From: an uncultured Bacillota bacterium
Lineage (GTDB): Bacteria > Bacillota > Clostridia > Christensenellales > UBA1242
Assembly: GCA_900551705.1 (NCBI GenBank)
Contig: URWY01000007.1
Location: 1-51,390, forward strand
DNA: 51,390 nt
Reading direction: 5' to 3'
Made by a program: the position numbers and the translations under genes. Shown in pieces: positions 1 through 8,250 of the stretch (the first letter of the stretch is position 1; every line of letters begins with the position of its first letter). Below the pieces are notes generated by a model. That model was not told the origin of the DNA. It saw only the letters and a program-made list of their open reading frames with translations, and did no database searches.

Positions 1-84
1 GTCGGTAATAAGCAAATTGCGGGCATCAATGCGCTGCATTTTTTGTATAAACAAAAAATCGAGCTAAAAGCCCGACAATTTGCG
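1..84. other. Inverted repeats downstream of tRNA-Leu
   Basis: An 8-bp perfect hairpin ATTTTTTG/CAAAAAAT (38-45 and 52-59) sits inside a wider imperfect inverted pair, GCAAATTG at 12-19 against CAATTTGC at 77-84. It could act in 3' processing or termination of the tRNA transcript, but no U-tract follows the inner hairpin, so it is not called a terminator. No coding region is seen here. Confidence 0.3.
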
Positions 85-86
85 TT

Positions 87-168
87 TGGTGCGGATGGCG
101 GGACTTGAACCCACACGATTTCTCACTTGCCCCTTAAACAAGCGTGTCTACCATTCCACCACATCCGC
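87..168 (-). tRNA. tRNA-Leu (anticodon AAG by my folding), CCA encoded
   Basis: Read on the minus strand from 168, a 7-bp acceptor stem (GCGGATG with CATCCGC), a D arm (GTG/CAC, GGTAGA in the loop), an anticodon arm CTTGT/GCAAG with loop TTAAGGG, a short variable region of about 11 bases and a T arm with TTCAAGT are all visible. The 3' end ACCA is encoded (87-90). The D-arm layout matches Bacillus-type tRNA-Leu. With U33 fixed, positions 34-36 are AAG, reading CUU. The 31-39 pair closing the loop is a T-G wobble. The variable arm is short for a class II tRNA, so the isotype is likely rather than certain. Confidence 0.85.
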
Positions 169-191
169 TTATGTAATGTTTTTACTGCGCT

Positions 192-220
192 AATATATCA
201 CATAAAAAAAATATTGTCAA
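192..220 (-). promoter_or_regulatory. Promoter of tRNA-Leu
   Basis: On the minus strand TTGACA (215-220), a 17-base spacer and TATATT (192-197) form a near-consensus sigma-A promoter. The predicted start near 185 is about 17 bases before the mature tRNA. It lies between the end of the SSB gene and the tRNA, so the tRNA can be transcribed separately. Confidence 0.8.
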
Positions 221-247
221 TGATTTTTGACAACATTTTTTAATATT

Positions 248-901
248 TTAAACTATCGTATCAATTTCAGTTTCTTCGCTTTCTACACCGCTAATCTGTA
301 TCTTATTAACCGAAATTTCATAAGCTGTTTTTGTTTCAAATTCTTCATCGTTTATCTTTTTTTGATATTCTCTACTTTGAATTCTTCCAACAATAGAAAC
401 CTTTGTCCCAACTTCTGTGTCGCGAATAAATCTAGCATTTCTACCCCAAGCGATACATGGCAAATAGTCCGATTTGTTATATGCTCTATTTACAGCAACT
501 AAAACATCGCAAATTTCGCGTTTAAATGGCGTTGTCCTGTAAACAGGCGGTTTACAAATAAATCCTTCAATTTCAATTATATTTGGATTCATCGTATTGT
601 CAACTTCTATAAGTTCTCTAACAAAAACAGTGAGCATCAATCTACTTTTTTCATTTACGATTTTGTTATATGACCGAAATTGACCTTTGATTGCCACAAA
701 ATTGCCTACTTTAAAAGCGTCTTTTGCAAGCAATTTTTCTGAAATAGTAACAGGAATTATATCCATGTGCTCAGAAAGTCTTGGAACGGCAAGTTTGACT
801 TCATAAAAGCCTTCGCCAAAGGTTTCATGACTAAATTCTGGCTCACTTTCAACCTTTCCACTTAAAAATACTTTATTGTTGTTCATTAGTTCATAGTTCA
901 T
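248..901 (-). CDS. Single-stranded DNA-binding protein, tandem OB-fold type
   Basis: 217 residues, with a good Shine-Dalgarno (GGAGG) before the start. Two SSB/PriB-like OB domains can be recognised: residues about 8-95 (from NKVFLSGKV through the FVAIKGQFRSY strand) and about 107-200 (IEIEGFICKPPVYRTTP, then CIAWGRNARF, then VSIVGRIQSREY). The second matches canonical SSB best. The usual acidic tip (DDDIPF-like) that recruits partner proteins is absent; the protein ends EETEIDTIV. It is probably an accessory SSB of the kind found in Clostridia, not the main replication SSB. It starts 16 bases after the pdaB-like gene and is likely co-transcribed with it. Identity comes from sequence pattern only. 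Confidence 0.75.
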   Translation of the reverse strand: MNYELMNNNKVFLSGKVESEPEFSHETFGEGFYEVKLAVPRLSEHMDIIPVTISEKLLAKDAFKVGNFVAIKGQFRSYNKIVNEKSRLMLTVFVRELIEVDNTMNPNIIEIEGFICKPPVYRTTPFKREICDVLVAVNRAYNKSDYLPCIAWGRNARFIRDTEVGTKVSIVGRIQSREYQKKINDEEFETKTAYEISVNKIQISGVESEETEIDTIV

Positions 902-917
902 TTAATTTTTCCTCCAA

Positions 918-1706
918 TTATTCGGCAGTATTTTCAGCCTGATTGAGTGGTATTTGCATTCCGTTGTGGTCAATTTCATAGTTGTCTTGATAAATCAAAT
1001 CGCCAACACAAGTTATTTTATATCCTTGTTTTTGCAATCTATCTAACACAAGTGGCAATGCTTCTAAAATGTGGTCAGAATTGTTGTGACAAAGTATAAT
1101 TGACCCATTTTTGACTCTTGCAAGCACTCTTTGGCAAATTTCTTCGCCAGAGATTCCTTTCCAATCGAGCGTATCGACATCCCATTGAATAGTTTTTAGT
1201 CCCATACTTTCAGCAGTGTTTAGAAGCGTATTATTGTATGATCCAAATGGTGCTCTAAAGAGTTTGACATCTTTACCTGTTATGTCAGTTATCAACTTGA
1301 TTGATGACTCAAGTTCTTGTTTAATTTGGTCAGCAGATAACTTCACCATGTCTGGATGCGTGTTTGAGTGTGTTCCAATTTCAAAACCATTTTCATCGAT
1401 TTTTTTGACGATGTCAGCATATTTATCCGTCCAAAAACCAACTAAAAAGAAAGTTCCACCAGCATTATATTCTTTTAAAATTTTCATAATGCCTTCTGTT
1501 TTATCTGCACCCCAAGCAGCATCAAATGATATTGCAACCTGTTTTTGCTCCGTTTGAACATAATAGATTGGCACTTTGCGATTTGCATATCCAAAATACA
1601 CCTGAGCAGCATTAACTCCATCAATGCTAACAGATAGTAAAATGGATACAATAATAATCGCTAAACAAATACAAATAGTCCTTAATTTTACAACATAGAA
1701 ATGCAT
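918..1706 (-). CDS. Polysaccharide deacetylase, PdaB-like (sporulation type)
   Basis: 262 residues: a signal anchor (about 10-33) followed by a NodB-homology domain. Key motifs are the metal/catalytic Asp region SFDAAWGADKT, the HSNTHPDM metal-binding histidines, and RAPFGSY. Late motifs WDVDTLDW and ILCHNN fit the substrate groove. The arrangement resembles B. subtilis PdaB/YlxY-type enzymes, which de-N-acetylate peptidoglycan or related polymers outside the membrane during sporulation. Ribosome binding site GAGGAG. The setting near other spore genes supports the role, but the exact substrate cannot be read from sequence. Confidence 0.8.
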   Translation of the reverse strand: MHFYVVKLRTICICLAIIIVSILLSVSIDGVNAAQVYFGYANRKVPIYYVQTEQKQVAISFDAAWGADKTEGIMKILKEYNAGGTFFLVGFWTDKYADIVKKIDENGFEIGTHSNTHPDMVKLSADQIKQELESSIKLITDITGKDVKLFRAPFGSYNNTLLNTAESMGLKTIQWDVDTLDWKGISGEEICQRVLARVKNGSIILCHNNSDHILEALPLVLDRLQKQGYKITCVGDLIYQDNYEIDHNGMQIPLNQAENTAE

Positions 1707-1847
1707 TCACTCCTCGCTTTTAAATATAGCAAACGCAAAAAAATTGCAGTCGGCATATATTGTTGAATTTAACGGGAATTTCGCATAATTTGTCGAAATA
1801 ACCGCTTGCTCATATTTATATATATTTGCCGATGCAAGCATTTATGC

Positions 1848-1881
1848 AAAAAAAAGTAAAGGTTAATTTTAGCCTTTACTT
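1848..1881 (-). terminator. Rho-independent terminator of gltX-uvrA
   Basis: A perfect 9-bp stem AAGTAAAGG/CCTTTACTT (1854-1862 and 1873-1881) is followed on the minus strand by a run of Ts. The first half of the hairpin overlaps the last codons and stop of uvrA. Confidence 0.75.
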
Positions 1882-4718
1882 AACATATCTTTTAAAAATT
1901 TGCCTGTATAACTCTTTTCACACTTGCAGACTTTTTCTGGAGTGCCTGTTATCACGATTTCGCCACCCTTATCTCCACCTTCTGGACCTAAATCTATGAT
2001 ATAATCTGCACATTTAATAACATCTAAATTATGTTCAATAACAAGCACTGTGTTCCCAGCATCAACAAGTCTATTCAAAATTTTAATTAGTTTATGAACA
2101 TCGTACATGTGAAGTCCAGTTGTTGGTTCGTCCATAATATATATTGTTTTACCTGTGCCCTTTTTAGCAAGTTCTGTTGCAAGTTTTACCCTTTGTGCTT
2201 CACCGCCAGAAAGTGTTGTTGCCGACTGCCCGAGTTTGATATATCCAAGTCCGACATCAAAAAGTGCCTGCAATTTGTTGGCTATTGATGGTTGATTTTT
2301 AAAAAATTCAAGTGCCGCTTCAACTGTCATTTCAAGGACATCTGATATTGACTTGCCCTTGTATTTAACTTCCAATGTTTCGCGGTTAAACCTTTTACCT
2401 TTACAAACTTCGCATGGAACTGTGATATCTGGCAAGAAATACATTTCAATTTCTTTTACGCCTGCACCTTCGCACGCTTCACATCTACCGCCTCTAACAT
2501 TAAAACTAAATCTACCAGCCGAATATCCGCGTTCTTTGGCGTCTGGGGTCATTGCAAACAACTCTCTGATTTGAGTAAATACGCCAGTGTAAGTTGCTGG
2601 ATTACTCCTTGGCGTCCTGCCAATAGGTGCTTGGTCAATTAAAATTACTTTGTCCAAAAGTTCAATATTTTCTATGCTATTTACCTTTGGAAGTTCAGAG
2701 TTTGCCCTATTAAGTTTTGTTGCAAGATAAGGATATAAAATTCCGTTTATCAAACTGCTCTTTCCGCTTCCAGAAACACCTGTAACACAAGTGAAAACTC
2801 CAATAGGAATTTCAACATTTATATTTTTCAAATTGTGTAATTTAGCACCTTTAACCTTTAAAAAGCCGTTTTTACATTCTCTTCGTGATTGTGGAATTTC
2901 TATTTTCTCTTTACCACTTAAATAAGCACCAGTAATTGATTTTTCGTTATTTATTATATCTTGCAAAGTGCCTTGTGCAACAACTTCGCCACCATGAACA
3001 CCCGCATAAGGTCCAAAATCTACAATATGGTCTGCGCTCCTGATTGTATCTTCATCATGTTCGACAACTATAAGCGTATTTCCCAAATCTCTCAGTCTTT
3101 TCAAAGTGCCAAGCAACTTTTCGTTGTCGCGTTGATGCAAACCAATACTTGGTTCATCAAGAATATACAAAACGCCAACAAGACCGCTTCCAATTTGCGT
3201 TGCAAGCCTAATTCTTTGAGATTCGCCACCAGATAATGTTTCCGCACTGCGTGCTAAGGTCAAATAATTCAATCCTACATCAACCAAAAAGCCTAATCTG
3301 GCCTTAATTTCCTTCAAGATGCTTTGCGCAACTTCCGCATGCTCTTTATCTTCAAATTTCAAATTGTTTACATAGTTTAAAAGGTCTTCGGCACTCATCT
3401 GACACATTTCGTCAATGTCCTTTCCGTCAATTTTAACGGATAATGCCTTTATATTAAGCCTTTTACCATGACATTTTTTACAAGTTTGCTCACGCATAAG
3501 TTTGCCGATTTCAAACTTAACAAACTCACTTGTTGTTTCTTTATATCTACGCTTTAAATTGTTTATTAATCCTTCAAAAGTCCTGTTAATTTTGCCTTCA
3601 TAACGGTCATTTTTTAAGTCAATTTCAATCTTTTCTTTTGTGCCATAAAGCAAAATATTTAACTGCTCTCGTGGGAGTTCGTTAAGCGGTTTGTTCATGT
3701 CAATATCATACAAAACTGCAAGTTTTTTCAAATACATAGATGCAATCGCACCAGTATCTATGTTCCAACCTGTGATATTCAATGCCCCTTGATTTATAGA
3801 CAAATGTGCATTTTGCAAAATCAAACTTTCGTCTATATCCATTGTGTAACCGAGTCCAGAACATTCTTCGCATGCACCATAAGGATTGTTAAAACTAAAA
3901 ATTCTTGGAGTGATTTCTTCCATTGTGTAGCCACAATCTGGACACGCAAAATTTGTGCTAAAAGTTTCATCTTCCACTTCTTCGCCATCATTTAAAGGCA
4001 ACTTTTCAACAATGGTCAAGCCTTCTGCAAGTTTTAGACTTGTTTCCAAACTTTCGGTCAATCTAGAAACAATCTCATCGTTTACAACAAGTCTATCAAC
4101 AACAACGCTGATGTTGTGTCTGATATTTTTATCAAGAGTGATTTCTTCGTCAAGAGTGTATTGATTTCCATCAATTATAACCCTACCATAACCGCTGCGT
4201 CTAAGGCTTTCAAACAATTTTTGTTGTGCCCCTTTTTGAGCACGAACAACTGGCGCTAAAATAAGAATTTTACGCCCTTGTTCATACGACATAACTTTGT
4301 CTACAATCTGGTCAATTGACTGTCTTTCAATAGGTTTATTACAATTTGGACAATATGGGACTCCAACGCGTGAAAAAAGCAATCTAAAATAATCATATAT
4401 TTCAGTTATTGTTCCAACAGTTGAACGCGGATTATGATTCGTTGTTTTTTGGTCAATAGAGATTGATGGCGACAACCCTTCTATAACATCACAATCTGGC
4501 TTTTGACTCTGTCCTAAAAACATTCTAGCATAAGAAGAAAGCGATTCAATGTATCGCCTTTGCCCTTCTGCAAAAATAGTATCAAATGCCATAGTCGACT
4601 TACCACTACCGGAAACACCAGTAAAAACCACCAATTTATTGCGTGGAATTGTTAGATTAACTTCTTTTAAATTATTTTCCCTTGCTCCCTTGATTATAAT
4701 TTTATCTTCCATAGCCAT
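1869..4718 (-). CDS. uvrA: UvrABC excision nuclease subunit A
   Basis: 949 residues, the usual UvrA length. Two ABC-type ATPase modules are complete: Walker A GVSGSGKST near residue 35 with signature LSGGESQRIRLA, then GVSGSGKSS with LSGGEAQRVKLATEL in the second half. Zinc-binding cysteine clusters (CPNC, CPDCGY, CEAC/CEVC) are present. UvrA finds bulky DNA lesions and loads UvrB in nucleotide excision repair. It follows gltX after 26 bases and probably shares its transcript. The start (ATG, alternative ATG two codons on) has no strong Shine-Dalgarno; a TAATAA-like -10 lies about 9 bases upstream. Confidence 0.97.
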   Translation of the reverse strand: MAMEDKIIIKGARENNLKEVNLTIPRNKLVVFTGVSGSGKSTMAFDTIFAEGQRRYIESLSSYARMFLGQSQKPDCDVIEGLSPSISIDQKTTNHNPRSTVGTITEIYDYFRLLFSRVGVPYCPNCNKPIERQSIDQIVDKVMSYEQGRKILILAPVVRAQKGAQQKLFESLRRSGYGRVIIDGNQYTLDEEITLDKNIRHNISVVVDRLVVNDEIVSRLTESLETSLKLAEGLTIVEKLPLNDGEEVEDETFSTNFACPDCGYTMEEITPRIFSFNNPYGACEECSGLGYTMDIDESLILQNAHLSINQGALNITGWNIDTGAIASMYLKKLAVLYDIDMNKPLNELPREQLNILLYGTKEKIEIDLKNDRYEGKINRTFEGLINNLKRRYKETTSEFVKFEIGKLMREQTCKKCHGKRLNIKALSVKIDGKDIDEMCQMSAEDLLNYVNNLKFEDKEHAEVAQSILKEIKARLGFLVDVGLNYLTLARSAETLSGGESQRIRLATQIGSGLVGVLYILDEPSIGLHQRDNEKLLGTLKRLRDLGNTLIVVEHDEDTIRSADHIVDFGPYAGVHGGEVVAQGTLQDIINNEKSITGAYLSGKEKIEIPQSRRECKNGFLKVKGAKLHNLKNINVEIPIGVFTCVTGVSGSGKSSLINGILYPYLATKLNRANSELPKVNSIENIELLDKVILIDQAPIGRTPRSNPATYTGVFTQIRELFAMTPDAKERGYSAGRFSFNVRGGRCEACEGAGVKEIEMYFLPDITVPCEVCKGKRFNRETLEVKYKGKSISDVLEMTVEAALEFFKNQPSIANKLQALFDVGLGYIKLGQSATTLSGGEAQRVKLATELAKKGTGKTIYIMDEPTTGLHMYDVHKLIKILNRLVDAGNTVLVIEHNLDVIKCADYIIDLGPEGGDKGGEIVITGTPEKVCKCEKSYTGKFLKDMLSKG

Positions 4719-4744
4719 ACTCGTTTATTATTACCAATTTTCTT

Positions 4745-6418
4745 TTAAATTAAAGATTCCAAATTTTTAAGTCTATCTTTAACTTCGTCAACACCTAAAA
4801 TTTTGCAAATTTCGTATAAATCTGGAGAATTTTTTCTTCCTGTTATTGCAAGCCTGATATACATACAAACATCAGCAACATTTCCTTCAAAATTTTCAGG
4901 ATTTTGTTTATACAACTTATTATCTGTTGCGAAACCTAAACGACCTGCCATTAATTTAATATCGTCAAACCAATTTTGTTTTTCATCATAGTCTTTATAA
5001 TCTTTTTGATATTCGCATAAAACAAGTTTTAACTTTCTTTTAAACTCAGCACTATCTTCAATTTCATAAGTTGCCAAATTTTTGTCATCAAAATATGGTT
5101 TAAACATATATGAAAAATAGTTTTTAACTTCGCTCCACATAGCAATGTCTTTTCTAGGCTTTGCACAGTACCTATCAATAGCAAAAACTTGTTTTGCATA
5201 GCACTGATTTGACATCAAATAGCCTGCAAAATCAGGGTCAAATTCTTTTGCCCATTCTAGGCAATTATCAAACACTTCATCAGCAGTCATTTTTGATATG
5301 ACAGTTTTTGAAACATCACACAATTTAACCAAATCAAACATAGGATTGTTCGTGCCAATCTTCCCTATTTTAAATGGGAATAGCGATATATCGGCAGTTG
5401 GATTTTGATTTCTCCAAATCTCAAAATCGGAGTTAATTAAGTTTGTTAGATATTCCAAAATACTTTCAATTGGAACACCAATTTTAACAAAATATCTTGC
5501 ATCTGCTTCTGGGTCTTTACGCTTTGACAATTTTCTTTTATTTCCGCTTTCGTCAAGTTTGCATAGCACTGGTGCATGAAGGTATTTTATGCGCTGAAAA
5601 CCAAGTGCATCAAACAATTCTAGGTGCGATGCAAGTGATGGAAACCATTCTTCGCCCCTAACAACAATTGTTGTTCCCATTAAATGGTCATCAACTGCAT
5701 GAGCAAAAGCATAAACAGGAATACCATTGCTTTTTATAAGGACAATATCTTTGTCGTTCTCTCGTAATTCTCTCTCGCCTTTTGCAAGGTCTGTAAATTT
5801 AAAAATATTTTCTTCGTTTCCACAACTTTTTAATCTTAATGCAAATTCTTCGCCAGCATCAATTTTTGCTTTTATTTCATCATAAGTTAGATTTCTGCAT
5901 GGGTCTTTACTTTCCAAATCGGCATTTTCTTCAAGTTCTTTTTCTCTACGCTCTTTGATTTCCGTTATACTTTCAGTTTTTTTGCAAAAACAAGGAAATG
6001 CCTTTCCTTTCTCAACCAAATATTTCGCAAAAACTTCATAGATTTCTTTTCTATCGCTTTGTCTGTATGGCCCATAAACACCAATTTCAGGCTTATTTTC
6101 CCCTGTAAAGCCCTCTTGTGGCTTAATGTTGAATTTGCAAAGCATATCGTAAGCAATATCGCCAGAATTTTCAACCTCACGCTTTTTGTCTGTGTCTTCC
6201 AAACGGAAATAAAACACACCGCCATTGCTTGCAATAAGTTTATTTATTAAAGCGATATAAGCTGTTCCTATGTGCAAAAATCCAGTTGGGCTTGGAGCAA
6301 TTCTGGTCACCTCAGCGCCTTCTGGAAGTTGTCTTTTTGGATATTTTTTTACTATATCTTCAACTGTATATTTGCAGTTTGGATAAAGCAAGTTGGCAAT
6401 TTTCTCTTGATCTGTCAT
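4745..6418 (-). CDS. gltX: Glutamate--tRNA ligase
   Basis: 557 residues, longer than the common bacterial form of about 480. An N-terminal extension of about 35 residues precedes the class I catalytic core. The HIGH motif reads HIGT (49-52), after RIAPSPTG; the KMSKS motif reads KLSKRK near residue 300. It charges tRNA-Glu (and tRNA-Gln in species using GatCAB). Shine-Dalgarno AAGGAG. The extended N-terminus and the C-terminal helical region fit a GluRS version seen in some Clostridia. It heads a two-gene unit with uvrA. Confidence 0.93.
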   Translation of the reverse strand: MTDQEKIANLLYPNCKYTVEDIVKKYPKRQLPEGAEVTRIAPSPTGFLHIGTAYIALINKLIASNGGVFYFRLEDTDKKREVENSGDIAYDMLCKFNIKPQEGFTGENKPEIGVYGPYRQSDRKEIYEVFAKYLVEKGKAFPCFCKKTESITEIKERREKELEENADLESKDPCRNLTYDEIKAKIDAGEEFALRLKSCGNEENIFKFTDLAKGERELRENDKDIVLIKSNGIPVYAFAHAVDDHLMGTTIVVRGEEWFPSLASHLELFDALGFQRIKYLHAPVLCKLDESGNKRKLSKRKDPEADARYFVKIGVPIESILEYLTNLINSDFEIWRNQNPTADISLFPFKIGKIGTNNPMFDLVKLCDVSKTVISKMTADEVFDNCLEWAKEFDPDFAGYLMSNQCYAKQVFAIDRYCAKPRKDIAMWSEVKNYFSYMFKPYFDDKNLATYEIEDSAEFKRKLKLVLCEYQKDYKDYDEKQNWFDDIKLMAGRLGFATDNKLYKQNPENFEGNVADVCMYIRLAITGRKNSPDLYEICKILGVDEVKDRLKNLESLI

Positions 6419-6441
6419 ATTTTCTCCTTAAAATGTGTTTT

Positions 6442-6470
6442 AGTATATCACTTAAAAATAGTTTTTACAA
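6442..6470 (-). promoter_or_regulatory. Promoter of gltX-uvrA
   Basis: TTGTAA (6465-6470), 17 bases, TATACT (6442-6447) on the minus strand. The -35 box overlaps the stop codon of the DeoB-like gene. Predicted start about 17 bases before the gltX ATG. Confidence 0.7.
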
Positions 6471-7520
6471 GTTTATATGTTGATTTATTGTATCATTTAT
6501 AACTTTGTAGCCTTCAAACTCACCTAAGTTTGACGCGTTTTCTTTGTTGTTTTGTGCGTAAATAAGCAATGGGACTTTTTCGTTGTTATCTCCGTTATAT
6601 GTCGAAGTTATAATCAGCAAATCATCTTTTTTAAGATGTTTTAAAATGTGGGAAATACACTCATCAATCGCTTCCAAACACGCTCTTGCACCAAGCAAAT
6701 CTCCATGACTAGCATGTATTTTTTCATAATCTGTTAAATAAGCAAAAGCAAACAGATTATCTTTTCTAAGCACAAGTTTTTCAAGTGTTTTAAGCGATAA
6801 ACCATCTGTTTTGCTGATATAATTTTCGTCAAAGCAAGAAGCATTTATAAAGTCTTCAACTTTGCCCACGCCAACACACTTGATACCTTTATTTTTAAGG
6901 CTTTGGAGCAATTTTGAATCGCACGAAACTTTTTTAAAAACTTTGTTGTGCTGGGTCTTATAAAAATCAAGTTCGCCAGCAAAAATTTTGCCTTCAATCG
7001 TTTGAATATTATATTTTTCTAACTCTTTTGAAACTATTTCCACAAGCTCAAAAAAATCTTTTTCCTTATAACACTTTTCATGAACTGCAATTTTTAAAAC
7101 GCTTTCGTTTTCTTTTGTATAAACAATAGGGCAACAATAATTTTTAGCGCTTGAACCACATTCTTTGATTGCAGATTGAAAATCTCCCCGTTTACCATAA
7201 AGTGGCTTAGCGTGGAAAATCTGCTTAATTTTTTCCATCACGCTTTCTGGAATGTCAGTTGAAAATGTGTCAAATTCTTCGTTTGACTCATCATCAACCA
7301 TCTGAGCAATTTGTTTTATAACATTGTCTTTGTTTGTGTTAATTGCGCCATAACTTGCATCTGCCTGCAAAAATTCTTCGCTAAGGCCTGCACACTTAAA
7401 AAGCCCTAATTTACGCAAATGTGGGATATTTAATTTAAAATGATTGTCCAAATTTAGAAGCGAACAATCGTCATTTTGATTGAATGATAGACCTGACAAC
7501 ACAATTAAAAAAATGCTCAT
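6465..7520 (-). CDS. Degenerate phosphopentomutase (DeoB-like pseudoenzyme)
   Basis: 351 intact residues. It aligns along its length with phosphopentomutase of the alkaline phosphatase superfamily: FLIVL start, an IPHLRKLGL segment, CPIVYTKENESVLKIAVHE, then KKDDLLIIT and VPLLIYAQ. The catalytic residues are missing. The first metal Asp (VxDSxGIG) is Ser9 in VLSGLS; the DTMTGH nucleophile region reads GAINTNKDN; the VDFDxxxGHRR element reads LTDYEKIHASHGD; TADHGND reads TSTYNGD; the TDHTRE histidine segment is deleted. It is therefore unlikely to be an active mutase. It follows the spoIIM-like gene, recalling the B. subtilis order spoIIM-(fur, xerD)-deoB. A ribosome binding site AAGGG is present. 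A binding or regulatory role is inferred. Confidence 0.7.
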   Translation of the reverse strand: MSIFLIVLSGLSFNQNDDCSLLNLDNHFKLNIPHLRKLGLFKCAGLSEEFLQADASYGAINTNKDNVIKQIAQMVDDESNEEFDTFSTDIPESVMEKIKQIFHAKPLYGKRGDFQSAIKECGSSAKNYCCPIVYTKENESVLKIAVHEKCYKEKDFFELVEIVSKELEKYNIQTIEGKIFAGELDFYKTQHNKVFKKVSCDSKLLQSLKNKGIKCVGVGKVEDFINASCFDENYISKTDGLSLKTLEKLVLRKDNLFAFAYLTDYEKIHASHGDLLGARACLEAIDECISHILKHLKKDDLLIITSTYNGDNNEKVPLLIYAQNNKENASNLGEFEGYKVINDTINQHINL

Positions 7521-7569
7521 ATATACCCTTTATACAAGCATTATAAAACATATTATCTTGTTTTCAAAA

Positions 7570-8190
7570 CTAAATAACCAAAATTATGCGACTTGAAAAC
7601 AATGTTAGCAGCAATGTTTCTGCCAAATTTATGATTGTCAAGGCAATTAAAACGATAAAAAACTTATCTATCAGTTTATTGTTGCAAGTACCATAGCGTT
7701 TTTTTGTAATTGCTTTGTTATTTGCAAGACAAATGTAAACAGCTATCGAAATTAATTGCAAAAGTTGGCATGGCAAAATAATCAAAAGTCCAGTCATTAT
7801 GCCGCCAACGCCATACAAAATGACCATGATTGACACATTCAAACTGAGCAAATAACCACGATAGCCAATCAAAAAGAAATTAATCGGGATCAAAAAGACC
7901 GTAAATGACGAAATTGACACGATTAAAATTACAACTGTGTAACTTAAAAACCTTGAAAAGAAGAGTTCGAGAGTGCCAAGTTCACCGCTTAAATAGCGGC
8001 ATAATGAGAAATCGTTGAAATTAATAAGTGTGGCGCCATTGCAATAATTAATAGCTGTAAAAACGCCAGTTAATATACCTATAAACGCCACAATAATCAG
8101 CAAAAAACAAGTCTTTTTGTTGTTTCTAAAACCTTCTGAAAACGAATATTTTAACCCACTAGTTGAAACCCCAAATTTGCCGTTTCTCAT
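7570..8190 (-). CDS. spoIIM: SpoIIM-like membrane protein
   Basis: 206 residues with about five membrane segments. The pattern of a first segment with GILTGVF, a central pair, and a conserved loop with GGIMTGLLIILPCQLLQL is like SpoIIM, the scaffold that joins SpoIID and SpoIIP in the septal peptidoglycan machine during engulfment. Its place between spoIVB and a deoB homologue supports this. No Shine-Dalgarno is visible; a TATATT box (8196-8201) ends five bases before the ATG, with only a poor -35. Alternatives are another SpoIIM-superfamily membrane protein, since similarity is weak. Confidence 0.62.
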   Translation of the reverse strand: MRNGKFGVSTSGLKYSFSEGFRNNKKTCFLLIIVAFIGILTGVFTAINYCNGATLINFNDFSLCRYLSGELGTLELFFSRFLSYTVVILIVSISSFTVFLIPINFFLIGYRGYLLSLNVSIMVILYGVGGIMTGLLIILPCQLLQLISIAVYICLANNKAITKKRYGTCNNKLIDKFFIVLIALTIINLAETLLLTLFSSRIILVI

Positions 8191-8250
8191 GCTGTAATAT
8201 ATTCGCTTTAAACATCAAAAATAACTAAAAATCGACATTATTTGCAAAGG

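Noticed and set aside
38..59. Terminator of tRNA-Leu
   Set aside because: The stem is pure A/T except one pair and no T-tract follows on the minus strand; reported only as an inverted repeat.
6465..7520. DeoB-like gene as an ordinary pseudogene
   Set aside because: No stop or frameshift across 351 codons, and a ribosome binding site is kept; loss is confined to catalytic positions, which fits a pseudoenzyme better.
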